64,000 bases of DNA from Candidatus Gastranaerophilales bacterium (lineage in GTDB: Bacteria; Cyanobacteriota; Vampirovibrionia; Gastranaerophilales; Gastranaerophilaceae), in contig CALUTD010000010.1 of the NCBI GenBank assembly GCA_944323625.1, positions 1-64,000 of the forward strand. The letters are read 5' to 3'. Each line of letters starts with the position of its first letter. Positions within the stretch are counted from its first letter, which is position 1. The position numbers and the translations under genes are program-made. This document shows positions 1 through 12,734 of the stretch, piece after piece. Under the pieces are notes generated by a model, which saw nothing but the letters and a program-made list of their open reading frames with translations, did not search any database and was not told the origin of the DNA.

Positions 1-39
1 GTACACCTTAAAAACGGTGCTAAACCCAGCTATATTAAG

Positions 40-98
40 AAAAAATCAAACTATCCGTACAGTCCGAAAAAAGTCCAGTTCGGCAGTTTGATTTTTTT
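40..98. terminator. Bidirectional terminator-like hairpin
   Basis: An A-rich left arm ending AATCAAAC and a right arm GTTTGATTTTTTT form an 11-12 bp stem around a loop of about 30 bases. T runs follow the stem on either strand, so it could end transcription from both sides. The segment AATCAAA(C/G)TATCCGTAC occurs at 44-60 and again at 154-170. The rest of 1-277 shows no gene; a small GCCC/GGGC hairpin lies near 127-142. Confidence 0.45.
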
Positions 99-277
99 AG
101 TAAACTTAATTTTCCGACCTGAAAACGCCCTCGCTGTGCGGGCTGTCCAAAATAATCAAAGTATCCGTACAAATCAATCTGGTCGTTAAATTACAGCATT
201 AAAAAGAAATAAAAAAAATAGTTGCTAATTTGAAATAAAATTGTAATATTTTTTAATGTTATTTCTATGGGCAAATT

Positions 278-299
278 AGTTGCACAAAAGTTGCACAAA
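278..299. repeat. Perfect tandem 11-bp repeat
   Basis: AGTTGCACAAA occurs twice head to tail, just beyond the terminator of the initiator tRNA gene. The function is unknown. An integration or recombinase-binding site beside a tRNA 3' end is possible, but no integrase gene lies in the window. Confidence 0.5.
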
Positions 300-318
300 T
301 TGATTTTAAGAAACATAA

Positions 319-353
319 AAAAGAGGATTTCAAAAACCTTGAAACCCTCTTTT
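319..353 (-). terminator. Terminator of tRNA-fMet gene
   Basis: Read on the minus strand, AAAAGAGGG-TTTCAA pairs with TTGAAA-TCCTCTTTTT across a short loop and ends in a T run. It begins 7 bases past the encoded CCA end of the tRNA, as expected for a Rho-independent terminator. Confidence 0.7.
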
Positions 354-359
354 GATAAA

Positions 360-436
<77 letters not shown>

Positions 437-666
437 TTATTCTTTTCGGATAATACATGACAGCCAATGCTATCACTCCCTAACTTTAATTATTGAATGC
501 TAAAAATTAAAAATCAAGCAATGTTTATATTTTATTATTTAACTCTTTACAATTTTTGGATAAGTTATTAGTAAACTATTTCTTAAAAATTGTTAAAATA
601 TATAAAATTTTTCGGCAAATAAAATTCTTTTTGATTTTTATTTTCTGTTGTTGAGAGGAAGAAATA

Positions 667-2100
667 ATGAAAATTGCATCTTTAAGTCAATCTTTTTATA
701 ATAAAATATCAAATCCATTAGAGAAAACTAATTCTCTAGCGCCAGTATTTTCCGCCGATTCATTATCTCCGAAAAATTTTAAGAATAATTCCGACTTAAA
801 TTTGCCTTCTTATAAATATTTACAAGGGTATGCTAATATTTCTTTTAAAGGGGATATAAATAATTCCGGTGAAGATGATTATTTAGTTACTCCTTTAGAC
901 AAACTAAATGATAATATATTTTTATCTTTAGGAGATAATATACTTACATATATTAGTGTGCAAGATAAAAAAAATATTCCATTGTTTATAAATAAGGCTG
1001 TAGTTAATAAGTATTTAAAAAATGAAAAACAAGAACTTGATTTAGAAAAGACTAACAGATTTATTTCAATTTATAAAAATCTTCTTGAACGTAATTTAGA
1101 AGTATATAATAATCTTAAAGATTATTTGGAATCTATAAAAGATACTCCGGAAGCTAATACTTCTTTATCGTGTGATATCTATAATAAAAATGGTGAATTA
1201 GTAAAAAAATATTATTATGATGATTCATATACAGAAGATGAAGAAGATGAAGAATATGACGAATTTGATGAGTACGACGAATATGATGACAATCAACCTG
1301 ATACTCATAGAGAAATTATAGAGGGAGTTGTTGAAGAGCACACTAGAAAGCTTGATGATGTATCAACTATGTTACAGCAAACTTTTAATAATACAATGTT
1401 ATTATTTGAGATGTCAAAAACAAAAAACGGCTATGATTTTTCCAAATTAAATTTATATGGGGATTGTCTTGATAAAATTAATGAACTACAAGAAATGGAA
1501 CAAGATGCAATTGACATTGCGGAAGAAGAAGATTTCGATATTATTAAAGAAATAGAAAATCAGGATAAACCTTTGGCTCAAAGAATTATTGAAGCTTCTC
1601 GTTCAAAAAAAGGTAATTTCAATTATGATTTTGCTTCTCAACTTTGTGATATTCTTGAAACAAATGATGAATTTCCTGCACCCGTTGAATATGGGGCATA
1701 TTTGGTAAAAAAATATACAGCAAAAAATCCACATCATGCTGAAATAGCCATTAATACATTAGAAAATCTTATTCCGATACTCGGGCTTAATGAAGAAGAA
1801 AATCTTATTGAACCTGTTATGGATAAATGTTATAACCCTATAAATAATACTTTTGATACTAATGTGCTTCAAAAAGTTCTTAATTTTTATTCTGAAACTT
1901 GCAGGTTAATTTCTGAATCAAATAATGATTATATAGAACGTGATATGGAAGAAGAAACAGAGTTATTATGTGATTATCTTGATGAAACAAGAGATAAATC
2001 AACAGGTTACATAAAAGATAGTAAGGATTGTATATCAATTGAGCAGTTTTTGTATGATAATAGAAACGGATATGAGTTTTTACAGCAAATTTTTGGATAA
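667..2100 (+). CDS. Hypothetical acidic protein with N-terminal FKG motif
   Basis: A 477-residue protein of no family I recognise. The first 60 residues are polar and Ser/Asn-rich and end in ISFKGD (Phe60-Lys61-Gly62). Residues about 190-215 are almost entirely Asp, Glu and Tyr. The remainder looks helical and charged, with no membrane segment or clear signal peptide. The ATG follows a good Shine-Dalgarno (GAGAGGAAG). The gene converges on miaA with 3 bases between stops. A similar short FK(G/A) motif near the N-terminus occurs in the unrelated hypothetical protein at 35812-36249. The frame is surely coding, but the function is unknown. Confidence 0.85.
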   Translation: MKIASLSQSFYNKISNPLEKTNSLAPVFSADSLSPKNFKNNSDLNLPSYKYLQGYANISFKGDINNSGEDDYLVTPLDKLNDNIFLSLGDNILTYISVQDKKNIPLFINKAVVNKYLKNEKQELDLEKTNRFISIYKNLLERNLEVYNNLKDYLESIKDTPEANTSLSCDIYNKNGELVKKYYYDDSYTEDEEDEEYDEFDEYDEYDDNQPDTHREIIEGVVEEHTRKLDDVSTMLQQTFNNTMLLFEMSKTKNGYDFSKLNLYGDCLDKINELQEMEQDAIDIAEEEDFDIIKEIENQDKPLAQRIIEASRSKKGNFNYDFASQLCDILETNDEFPAPVEYGAYLVKKYTAKNPHHAEIAINTLENLIPILGLNEEENLIEPVMDKCYNPINNTFDTNVLQKVLNFYSETCRLISESNNDYIERDMEEETELLCDYLDETRDKSTGYIKDSKDCISIEQFLYDNRNGYEFLQQIFG

Positions 2101-2103
2101 AAA

Positions 2104-3021
2104 CTATAATTTGTCCAAATAATAATGATTTATAATATAATCTTTCATTTTCTCTATTTCGGTATGTTCAATATCAAACCAGTGAATATCTTTATTTGCT
2201 TTAAACCAGCTGATTTGTCTTTTTGCATATCTTCTGGTATTTTGTTTTAAAATTTTAACAGCTTCATTAACGTTAATTTCACATTTCAAATAAGGATAAA
2301 ATTCCTGATAGCCTATTGTATTAAGTAAAATATTATTTTCTCCGTATTTATCAAATAGATTTTTAACTTCTTCGATAAGTCCGTTTTCTATCATTTTTTC
2401 ACATCTTAAATTAATACGATTATATAGAAAATCCCTATTTTCAGAATTTAACCCATACCAGTCAACACAATAGGGATTCTCCTTTTTTTTCTGAGCTTGG
2501 CTCATAGGAATATTTAATGTAAAACAAACTTCAAGCGCTCTTATTATTTTAACTTTGTTATTAAAATGAATTTTTTCCGCAGAAACTTTATCATAATCTT
2601 TTAACATTGAATAAAGTTCTTCTGAAGTTTTTTGTTCTAATTTTTCTCTTAATTTTTTATCAGGGGCTACTCTAGGTAAATCAAAGTCCTGAAGCAAAAT
2701 TCTGAAATACAATCCTGTTCCGCCGGCTAAAACAGGAACTTTACCTTTTGATATTATTTCATCAATTTTCTGTTTTGCGATATCACAAAAATCTGCAGCT
2801 GTGAATTCGTCTTTTATGCTTACTATATCAAGCAAGTGATGAACAATACTTTCTTGTTCTTCTATTGAAGGTTTAGCACTTCCTATATTAAGTTCTTTAT
2901 AAATTTGTCTTGAATCAACAGAAATTATCTCTCCATTGAGCTCTTTAGCCGTTTCAATTGCCAGTTTCGTTTTCCCCGATGCTGACGGGCCCGTTATTGC
3001 TATTAGCTTTGGTTGTTTCAT
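2104..3021 (-). CDS. miaA: tRNA dimethylallyltransferase MiaA
   Basis: MiaA adds a dimethylallyl group to N6 of A37 in tRNAs that read UNN codons, which stabilises codon-anticodon pairing. The 305-residue length is typical. The P-loop GPSASGKT starts near residue 11, followed by DSRQIYKELNIGSAKP, the substrate motif AGGTGLYF and the C-terminal RRYAKRQISWF, all characteristic. Its ATG lies inside the upstream membrane protein gene, so the two overlap by 68 bases in different frames. That suggests translational coupling. It is the last gene of the long minus-strand run. Confidence 0.95.
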   Translation of the reverse strand: MKQPKLIAITGPSASGKTKLAIETAKELNGEIISVDSRQIYKELNIGSAKPSIEEQESIVHHLLDIVSIKDEFTAADFCDIAKQKIDEIISKGKVPVLAGGTGLYFRILLQDFDLPRVAPDKKLREKLEQKTSEELYSMLKDYDKVSAEKIHFNNKVKIIRALEVCFTLNIPMSQAQKKKENPYCVDWYGLNSENRDFLYNRINLRCEKMIENGLIEEVKNLFDKYGENNILLNTIGYQEFYPYLKCEINVNEAVKILKQNTRRYAKRQISWFKANKDIHWFDIEHTEIEKMKDYIINHYYLDKL

Positions 3022-3826
3022 AATAAAAATAGAATACCAAAAGAATGTAATAATTTAAATATATTGTTGCAAGAATTACTAATATAACAAACGAAAGTGA
3101 ATTAGTCCCCATAACAATTGACATTAAATTTAAACCGGCATAAAACACAAACATTGTAATCATTACTATAACTGAGCCTAATATATTTGTTAAGAAAAAT
3201 TTAACTGCTTTAAATAAGGAATACAAAATATTTACTTTTTCAAAATTTGCAACAGCAAAATACAATATACTAAAATAATTCATTATTGCAGAAATAATAT
3301 ATGAAAAAAGAATCCAATTTGAAAAAGCCGCTTTATCTTCAAGTGAAAAACTGTTTAAAAAATTAATCATTTCTGCCTGAGAAGATACATTCATAAGTTT
3401 TGGCAGTTCATAAATTATTTTAGGTTCTCCAAACATTATTGTACATAGTTTAACTGTTATGTACATAATAAATACGTATAGAACACACAAAACCATATAA
3501 ATTCCGATTGTTTTTAAAAATTCAGAACCTACACCTTCAAAAAATTTTTTAAAATTTTGAATTGCTTTAACCGCTGTTTCTTCTTTACTATCTTTAGGAT
3601 TATAACTTAATACTCCATATTTATTAATATAGAGCCAACCGGCCGTAAATGCCGCAGTCAAAAGAATAATTGATATTAATAGTATTATTTTAGGTACCAA
3701 ATAGACATTTTTACTTAATAAAAAGGTAAAAGCCGTCATTACAAAAAGGAGATACAGTAATAACGGCTGTATAAAAATTAAATTGTTTTTTAATATATTA
3801 AAAGATTCTTTTATTATCTTCTGCAT
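2954..3826 (-). CDS. Multi-pass membrane protein, unknown function
   Basis: A 290-residue integral membrane protein with about six hydrophobic segments: residues 15-32, 42-65, 108-125, about 170-195, 210-235 and 240-268. It has a short polar tail and no signal peptide. It loosely resembles the membrane protein at 22400-23356 in size, segment layout and a loop with FKAVKFFLTN (compare IIRSFKLVSKN there). That pattern is seen in DUF975/YciC-like families, but I cannot assign one. Its last 68 bases overlap miaA. It lies 39 bases after the transglycosylase gene, probably in the same transcript. Confidence 0.8.
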   Translation of the reverse strand: MQKIIKESFNILKNNLIFIQPLLLYLLFVMTAFTFLLSKNVYLVPKIILLISIILLTAAFTAGWLYINKYGVLSYNPKDSKEETAVKAIQNFKKFFEGVGSEFLKTIGIYMVLCVLYVFIMYITVKLCTIMFGEPKIIYELPKLMNVSSQAEMINFLNSFSLEDKAAFSNWILFSYIISAIMNYFSILYFAVANFEKVNILYSLFKAVKFFLTNILGSVIVMITMFVFYAGLNLMSIVMGTNSLSFVILVILATIYLNYYILLVFYFYYETTKANSNNGPVSIGENETGN

Positions 3827-3865
3827 TTCAAAATTATACCATATTTATAAAATAAAATGATATAT

Positions 3866-5851
3866 CTATTTATATATTTTTTTATACATATGATAAGATC
3901 TGAAAACTTTTTTAACATAATTTTGAGTTTCTTCAAAAGGAATTTGTTCAATAAATTCATCATAATCAGAAACCGAATATGTATTAATCCATTTATTAAC
4001 CGAGCCTTCACCGCCGTTATATGCTGCAACTACGTATAAATCATTATTAAACCGATCTTCAAGGTATCTTAAATAATTACATCCTATAAATAAATTAGAT
4101 CTTGCATCTTCGAGATTATAAGTTGTATCTTCTTCATAAGATAATTTCCCCATCATATAATCTGCAGTAGCAGGCATAATTTGCATAAGTCCTGTAGCAT
4201 TTGCAGGGCTTTTGGCACTTTCGTTGAAATAGCTTTCTTCCCTGATTAATGCCATAATCAAAAATGGGTCAAGATTTAATTTTTGCCCTGCTATATTTAT
4301 TTCATCAATATAATACAGAGGATAAACAAGTTTATATGCGCCGCTGCTTAATGGCGGTTTTATTTCCATATTGTCTGTATAGTTTCTTGCCATTACTATG
4401 GATTTTGATTTATTTCCTTTTTTATACTCAATCCAGCTGTCTATTAAAGGATTATTAAAATCTGCATCTGCCCATATTTCATAATCACCAAGGTCAAATA
4501 ATGTATTAAATAACTTTAAATCTTTTATATCAATTTCAGAAAAAGAAATCGGGAATTCAATCTCACTTGAAAATGCGGAAATTTTATCGGTTTTATTTGT
4601 TTTGAAGAAATCATTCTTTTTGCTAAGAATACTTTCTGATCTCAACCCATAATAATTATCAGGATATTTATTTATTAATTTTGAAAAAATATTATGAGCT
4701 TCTGAAACTTTATTTTTTTTGAGAAATATTTTGCCTTCCCAAAACATAATTTTAGGTGTTGATTTTGCATTTTGGAATGTTTTTGTGTGAAGAGAAGCTA
4801 TTTCAAGCGCTTTTGTATAATTATTTTTTAAATAATTATGCCAAAATACATTCCACATAGATTCGGGCGCATAATTACTTTCGGGATATTTTTTTATTAA
4901 ATCCTCATAAATATCAAGTGCTTTATCTTTTGATGACATACCGGCAATCTTATACATAACATAATCTTCGGCAGGAAGTGTATTTTCTTTTACGATTGTA
5001 TATATTTTCTGCCAGTTCTTTTGTTTTGAAGAACTTAAATATGAAGCATATATATTGTATATTTCTTTCATAAGTTCAGGGTCTATGTTTTTACAATCAG
5101 AATTTAAAGAGCTTTCTATCAATTTTTTCGCAATTAATTTATTACCTGCATTATGGTTTGCGATTACAATTTGAGGCCAAAAATCATTTAAAGGTAATTT
5201 TGAATAATATTTTAAAGCTTCATCGTAATCTTTACTTTCATAATATGCAAATGCCAACATTTTTATTGCGTTATTATCCAAATAAACACCAAGTGAAGAA
5301 AGTTCATCGGCACTGCTTAATATATAATCACTTTTTGCTTCTTTTTTATATAAAGCATCATCAAGATATTTAATAAAGAGTTTTGCCGCTTTTTCTTTAT
5401 CATTTTTTCTTTCAATAAGTGCCAAATAATAATTCTTTTCACTTTCTGCATCATTATAAATATCTAATTTTTCGAACTGAGCCTTTGCTTCTTCGTATCT
5501 TTTTTGATAAAAATAACATTTTGCAAGATTATCAACCGCATTTTTTGCAAAAACTGAATTTGAATCTTTTTGAATAAACAATGTGTATTTCAATATTGCA
5601 GTTTCATAATCGCCTATTTTTTGAGCACTTTTGGCTTGCCTATATAATGACATATTATATAAAGGGCTAATCCACTTTATTTTTCCGAAATTATAATATG
5701 CATTTTGATAATCACCGTTATTGTAAAAATCTATACCTTGTTTATAATATAAAGGTGAATTTTGTGTAATCTTATCGTTATAAATTAAAATCATGACTAA
5801 TAACGCCGAAATTACTGCTAATATTACAAGTATGTATTTCAAATATTTCAT
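3866..5851 (-). CDS. Slt-type lytic murein transglycosylase with TPR-like repeats
   Basis: A periplasmic peptidoglycan-cleaving enzyme that forms 1,6-anhydromuropeptides. A single membrane anchor or uncleaved signal covers residues 5-26. Residues about 35-480 are helical TPR/HEAT-like repeats (YNNGDYQNAYYNF, YETAILKYTLFIQK), equivalent to the superhelical ring of Slt70. The SLT domain covers about residues 530-650, with the catalytic Glu in ALIREESYF, then GLMQIMPATA and AAYNGGEG. The 661-residue length matches the Slt70 family. It lies between the GGDEF cyclase and a membrane protein on the same strand. Confidence 0.93.
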   Translation of the reverse strand: MKYLKYILVILAVISALLVMILIYNDKITQNSPLYYKQGIDFYNNGDYQNAYYNFGKIKWISPLYNMSLYRQAKSAQKIGDYETAILKYTLFIQKDSNSVFAKNAVDNLAKCYFYQKRYEEAKAQFEKLDIYNDAESEKNYYLALIERKNDKEKAAKLFIKYLDDALYKKEAKSDYILSSADELSSLGVYLDNNAIKMLAFAYYESKDYDEALKYYSKLPLNDFWPQIVIANHNAGNKLIAKKLIESSLNSDCKNIDPELMKEIYNIYASYLSSSKQKNWQKIYTIVKENTLPAEDYVMYKIAGMSSKDKALDIYEDLIKKYPESNYAPESMWNVFWHNYLKNNYTKALEIASLHTKTFQNAKSTPKIMFWEGKIFLKKNKVSEAHNIFSKLINKYPDNYYGLRSESILSKKNDFFKTNKTDKISAFSSEIEFPISFSEIDIKDLKLFNTLFDLGDYEIWADADFNNPLIDSWIEYKKGNKSKSIVMARNYTDNMEIKPPLSSGAYKLVYPLYYIDEINIAGQKLNLDPFLIMALIREESYFNESAKSPANATGLMQIMPATADYMMGKLSYEEDTTYNLEDARSNLFIGCNYLRYLEDRFNNDLYVVAAYNGGEGSVNKWINTYSVSDYDEFIEQIPFEETQNYVKKVFRSYHMYKKIYK

Positions 5852-5893
5852 AAACTATTCTTTTTTCCTCTTATAAAAAATATTATATCAAAA

Positions 5894-7333
5894 TCAGATA
5901 TAAATAACTCTGTTTCTGCCTGTAGTTTTTGCTTCATATAAAGCTTTATCTGTTTTTTGAACAAATGATTCCCCAGTCATTGAAGATGCGAAAGAACACA
6001 CTCCTATACTTACCGTAACGTTTAAAGCTTCTACTCCCTTTACTCCCGCCTGTTTCACATCTGTCTTTGAATTTTCAATAACCTTACGAAGTCTTTGAGC
6101 TACAAGTATAGCTTCTTTTTTATTTGTCTGCGGTAATATAACCAAAAACTCTTCTCCACCGTATCTGCAGGCAATATCATATTCTCTGATTTCATTTTTA
6201 ATAATATCTGAAACGCTTTTCAATATACAATCACCCGCAGCATGTCCGTAAGTATCATTAACTTTTTTAAAATAATCAACATCTATCATCATACAGCAAA
6301 GCGGCTTTTTGTTTCTCTTTGCATTTGCCACTTCCTGATTTAATCTTATTTCCATTTGACGGCGATTATTTAAACCTGTTAAAGCATCCATTGTTGCATA
6401 TTTTAAAATTTCCGCATAAACATTTGCCCTCTGAATAGTTAAACCTGATTGTTTTGTTAACTGCTGTAGATAGTCTATATCTTGTTTGCTGAGTTTATCT
6501 ATATTACTGTAAGCTGCAACAGCACCCAGTATTTTGTCATCGCTAATTAAAGGGAATACACCTATACCCGCGTTATCAGAAAGTATATATTGAGTTTCTT
6601 TGTTAATTTTATTTAATAAGTTATATATTTTTTTATCTTTACATGCACCGGGCCATACAAGTTCATATTTTTCATCCTGATTTATAAATATATATATTAA
6701 ATGAGAATTCATAAATCTGTCTATCATTTCACCGATTAGAGGTATTATGTATGATAATTCATACTGGCTTTCTATTATTTTGGCTATATCCTTCATTGCC
6801 TTATAAAAGTTCAGGCTTATTTCCATTTGTTCATTTAAGTTATAATTTATCATTGCCCCTGATATGAACTTAGATGCAACATTTAACAGTGCAAAAAATT
6901 CTTTTGTAAATTCTATTTTGCCGCACTTTATTTTCATTAGTCCGAATACTTCCTGATTCGCAACAAGCGGGAAGATTATTAAATTTTCTTCCGATATTAG
7001 TTCATCTATAAGATACTCTTCGTTTTCGGAAAAAGAACATGAAAACTCAGTGTCATTAAAGAAAAATGTAGTTCCGTTTGATATGGATAAACTTCCGTAT
7101 TTGAAGTTTATTTCGCGCTCTTGTGCATATTCATGTGAAAATTTTGAAGCCCGGGTAAAATCTTTTAGAAGCATATTTTGGTTATCCCACATAATAAATT
7201 CAACATCCGAAACCAAAAGACAACTTTTAAATAATTTGTTTATTGAATTAATTGTATTTACGGGAGATATTTTACCTGCCAGTATATTAGAAAGTTTATT
7301 CAAAAATTCTATTTTATTTTCCGTGTTTTTCAT
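5894..7333 (-). CDS. GAF-GGDEF diguanylate cyclase
   Basis: A 479-residue cytosolic protein predicted to make cyclic di-GMP from two GTP. Residues about 1-150 and 170-300 resemble tandem GAF-type sensory domains. The GGDEF domain follows from about residue 315, with LTGLNNRRQME, DVDYFKKVNDTYGHAAGD and the active-site motif GGEEF. An RxxD (REYD) lies exactly five residues before GGEEF, so the product-inhibition I-site is intact. It follows the TPR gene after 3 bases, so the two are probably co-translated. An HD-GYP phosphodiesterase lies 5.4 kb upstream in the same strand run. Confidence 0.93.
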   Translation of the reverse strand: MKNTENKIEFLNKLSNILAGKISPVNTINSINKLFKSCLLVSDVEFIMWDNQNMLLKDFTRASKFSHEYAQEREINFKYGSLSISNGTTFFFNDTEFSCSFSENEEYLIDELISEENLIIFPLVANQEVFGLMKIKCGKIEFTKEFFALLNVASKFISGAMINYNLNEQMEISLNFYKAMKDIAKIIESQYELSYIIPLIGEMIDRFMNSHLIYIFINQDEKYELVWPGACKDKKIYNLLNKINKETQYILSDNAGIGVFPLISDDKILGAVAAYSNIDKLSKQDIDYLQQLTKQSGLTIQRANVYAEILKYATMDALTGLNNRRQMEIRLNQEVANAKRNKKPLCCMMIDVDYFKKVNDTYGHAAGDCILKSVSDIIKNEIREYDIACRYGGEEFLVILPQTNKKEAILVAQRLRKVIENSKTDVKQAGVKGVEALNVTVSIGVCSFASSMTGESFVQKTDKALYEAKTTGRNRVIYI

Positions 7334-7336
7334 TTT

Positions 7337-8395
7337 TTATATTTCTTCAAATTCTTGATTATAAGTACATTTTAATAAATCTTTGATATTATATTCTTTT
7401 TGGTTTTTTGCCAAAACTTTACCTTTGGAGTAAGTTATATCATCTTGAGATAAAGAAGTAAAATCAACTCTGTTTTTTAAATAGTCATAATTGCCTTCAC
7501 TTAATATTCTGCCTTTTATTTCTCTTATTATTCCGAAGACATATTTATTTTTTTCTAAGTTTCCTTCGGAATCCAAAAGAATAATTGTTTTTTCGAATTC
7601 GGTAAGTGCTTCTTTATTTCTATTCATAGCTCTTAATAAAAGTGCAAAGTTATAGTGAGCTTCGTAGCGTTCAGGATTTAAATTTATTGCATCACAATAC
7701 TCTTTGGCTGCAACATGGTAATCCCCGAGTAAATGATTTGTAAGTGCTAAATTATAAGTATTATCATAATTATTTTTCAAATATTTTCTTGCTTTAAGAT
7801 ATGAATCTCTTGCCTGTTTTAAATTCTTTACGGCTGCATATGTTCTGTCACCCATATATACGGCTTTTCCTCTATATGCAAGTCCCATATTATAATATGC
7901 TATACCCTTGTTTATACTTGTTGTTTTTTTATTGTTATAAACAAACGGTATATTCACCGTAAACGGACTAGAATCAATAACCCTGCCGTATTCCTGAATC
8001 GCTTTGTCAAAATCAGACATTTTTTCAGACAAAATAATGCCCAAATCTATTCTGCAATCTATATAATCGGGACTGTGTTTAAGTGCATTTTCATAAGCAT
8101 TAACCGCTTCTTCATAATTTTCAAAACTGACATATATATTTCCCAAATTACAGCTTGCCCCCGAATGCCCTGGGTAATGTTTTAATCCTGTTTTATAGTA
8201 ATTTATTGCCTTTTGATATTTCCTTAATCTAAAGGCTCTGTCACCTTTATTTACATAATAAAATCCTATACATTTATGGTACTGTCTTATATACCAGTCT
8301 TTATAAAAATATAATGAAGCAGCAAAAGCAATCATTAAAATGATAAAGATTGCTTTTGTAATTTTAAGTTTTAAAAGTTTTATAATTAAATCCAC
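7337..8395 (-). CDS. Membrane-anchored TPR protein
   Basis: A 352-residue protein with one N-terminal membrane segment (about residues 13-30), then at least six tetratricopeptide repeats, such as YQKAINYYKTGLKHYPGHSGA, YEEAVNAYENALKHSPDY and YHVAAKEYCDAINLNPERYEA. TPR proteins act as scaffolds and no enzyme domain is visible. The start is GTG at 8395, preceded by GAGG about ten bases upstream. It sits between gyrB (23 bases) and the diguanylate cyclase (3 bases), so it may partner the cyclase. The specific role is unknown. Confidence 0.85.
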   Translation of the reverse strand: MDLIIKLLKLKITKAIFIILMIAFAASLYFYKDWYIRQYHKCIGFYYVNKGDRAFRLRKYQKAINYYKTGLKHYPGHSGASCNLGNIYVSFENYEEAVNAYENALKHSPDYIDCRIDLGIILSEKMSDFDKAIQEYGRVIDSSPFTVNIPFVYNNKKTTSINKGIAYYNMGLAYRGKAVYMGDRTYAAVKNLKQARDSYLKARKYLKNNYDNTYNLALTNHLLGDYHVAAKEYCDAINLNPERYEAHYNFALLLRAMNRNKEALTEFEKTIILLDSEGNLEKNKYVFGIIREIKGRILSEGNYDYLKNRVDFTSLSQDDITYSKGKVLAKNQKEYNIKDLLKCTYNQEFEEI

Positions 8396-8418
8396 TTTTG
8401 GGATTACCTCATAAATTT

Positions 8419-10866
<2,448 letters not shown>

Positions 10867-10925
10867 CTAACCCCAATCTACTATCAATTAATATTTTACT
10901 ACAAACCGCTTTCTTTGGCCAGTTT

Positions 10926-12653
10926 TTACATTGCAATAATTCTATCAATTGCCTGTTCGGGAGTTATATTTTCTGTTATGTTTGAGGCTCTTTCCTTAAA
11001 TTCAACCAAATTATCTTTAATTGTTTTACCCACTGTTATTCTGTATGGTATACCTATTAAATCGGCATCTTTAAGTTTTACACCGGCTCTTTCCGCTCTG
11101 TCATCCAAAATAACTTCAACTCCTGCATTTAAAAGTTTTTGGTATATACTTTCCGCAACGCTCATTTGTGTTTCATCCTGATCGCTAACCGGAACTACAA
11201 TTACTTTATATGGTGCTATAGCAACCGGCCAAATAATTCCATGTTCATCATGATGTCTTTCTACTGCTGCAGCTGCCGTTCTTGATATGCCTATGCCGTA
11301 ACAGCCCATTATAAAAGGTTTCTCGCTTCCGTCTTTATCAGTGAATGTCGCACTCATTGCTTTTGAGTATTTTGTTCCGAGTTTAAATATGTTACCGACT
11401 TCTATTCCTTTTGTAACTTTTAGTTCACTTTGGCATTCAACACATTTATCATTTTCTTCCGCAAGTCTTATGTCGCAGATTTTAGAAGGCAGTTCAACAT
11501 CAACGCCCCAATTTGCGCCTGTTAAATGTTTATCGTTTTGATTTATACCTATTACAAAGTTTTTTAAGTCTTTAACTGTTTCATCGGCAATAATTTCAAC
11601 GCCTTTTAAGCCCTTTGGACCTATGAAACCGGCAACTGCACTAAACCCTGAATTATTCATTATTTCTTCTATTTCATCATTTCTTGCAATACGGATTTCA
11701 TTACCCTGAAAAGCGTTCATAAGTTTTGTTTCTTCTATTGTTCTGTCACCTCTGATTAACGCTGCAACATATTTACCGTCTATTACATATATTAAAGTTT
11801 TACATATTACTGTTGCAGGTATATTTAAAAATTTTGAAAGTTCTTCAATCGAGTGAGTGTTCGGGGTATCAACAATTTGCGCCTTACCAAATTTGCCGTC
11901 CGTCAGTGCTTCCTTTAATAAAGATACTGCATGGTTCGAGTTTGCACTATAGCCGCATTTTGGGCAGTAAAATACATCATTTTCGCCTGCATTATTTTCG
12001 GAATCCTCGTTAACAAGCACCATAAATTCGTGAGAAACACTTCCGCCGATTGCACCTGAATCTGACTGAACCATTTTTGTTTCCAGTCCGCAGCGTTCAA
12101 ATATTCTTTTATATGCATCTGCCATTATTTGATATGATTTATCCAAACCTGCTTCATCAATATCAAAACTGTATGCATCTTTCATTATAAATTCTCGTCC
12201 GCGTAAAAGACCAAAGCGTGGTCTTATTTCATCTCTAAATTTTGATTGAATTTGATACAAATTTACCGGTAATTGTTTGTATGAACGTATACCTTCTCTT
12301 GCAATTGAAGTAATAACTTCTTCGTGTGTAGGCCCCAAACACATTTCACGGCTATGCCTGTCCTTTAATCTCATAAGTTCTTTACCGTATACATCCCATC
12401 TGCCTGATTCCTGCCATAATTCCGCAGGCTGTACAAATGGCATTAAAATCTCCTGAGCTCCTGCTTTATCCATTTCTTCCCGTACAATATTTTCTATTTT
12501 CTTTAAAACTCGCCACATGAGCGGAAGATAATTATATATTCCGTTTGCAAGTTTTCTTATATATCCTGCTCTTACAAGCAGTTTATGACTGATAACCTCC
12601 GCATCCGAAGGATATTCTCTTAACGTTTGAACAAAAAGAACGGACATTCTCAT
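10926..12653 (-). CDS. proS: Prolyl-tRNA synthetase (class II, bacterial type)
   Basis: Charges tRNA-Pro with proline. The 575-residue length matches the bacterial type. GPTHEEVIT and the motif 2 region FRDEIRPRFGLLRGREF are visible, then an inserted YbaK-type editing domain (about residues 225-390) that clears mischarged alanine. Motif 3 is GCYGIGISRTAAAA, followed by the anticodon-binding domain (PYKVIVVPVSD). The start at 12653 has a strong Shine-Dalgarno (GAGGTGATTT). The 80 bases upstream show no T-box. Confidence 0.97.
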   Translation of the reverse strand: MRMSVLFVQTLREYPSDAEVISHKLLVRAGYIRKLANGIYNYLPLMWRVLKKIENIVREEMDKAGAQEILMPFVQPAELWQESGRWDVYGKELMRLKDRHSREMCLGPTHEEVITSIAREGIRSYKQLPVNLYQIQSKFRDEIRPRFGLLRGREFIMKDAYSFDIDEAGLDKSYQIMADAYKRIFERCGLETKMVQSDSGAIGGSVSHEFMVLVNEDSENNAGENDVFYCPKCGYSANSNHAVSLLKEALTDGKFGKAQIVDTPNTHSIEELSKFLNIPATVICKTLIYVIDGKYVAALIRGDRTIEETKLMNAFQGNEIRIARNDEIEEIMNNSGFSAVAGFIGPKGLKGVEIIADETVKDLKNFVIGINQNDKHLTGANWGVDVELPSKICDIRLAEENDKCVECQSELKVTKGIEVGNIFKLGTKYSKAMSATFTDKDGSEKPFIMGCYGIGISRTAAAAVERHHDEHGIIWPVAIAPYKVIVVPVSDQDETQMSVAESIYQKLLNAGVEVILDDRAERAGVKLKDADLIGIPYRITVGKTIKDNLVEFKERASNITENITPEQAIDRIIAM

Positions 12654-12734
12654 TTAAATCACCTCTGTATTTATTTTTATCTTAAATAATAATAGCACAA
12701 AATAAACGGTGATTTAATTATATTTTGAAAGCTT

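Noticed and set aside
12654-12734. T-box ahead of proS, or elsewhere ahead of trpE
   Set aside because: No specifier-loop plus TGGNACCGCG-type antiterminator sequence could be found in either leader.
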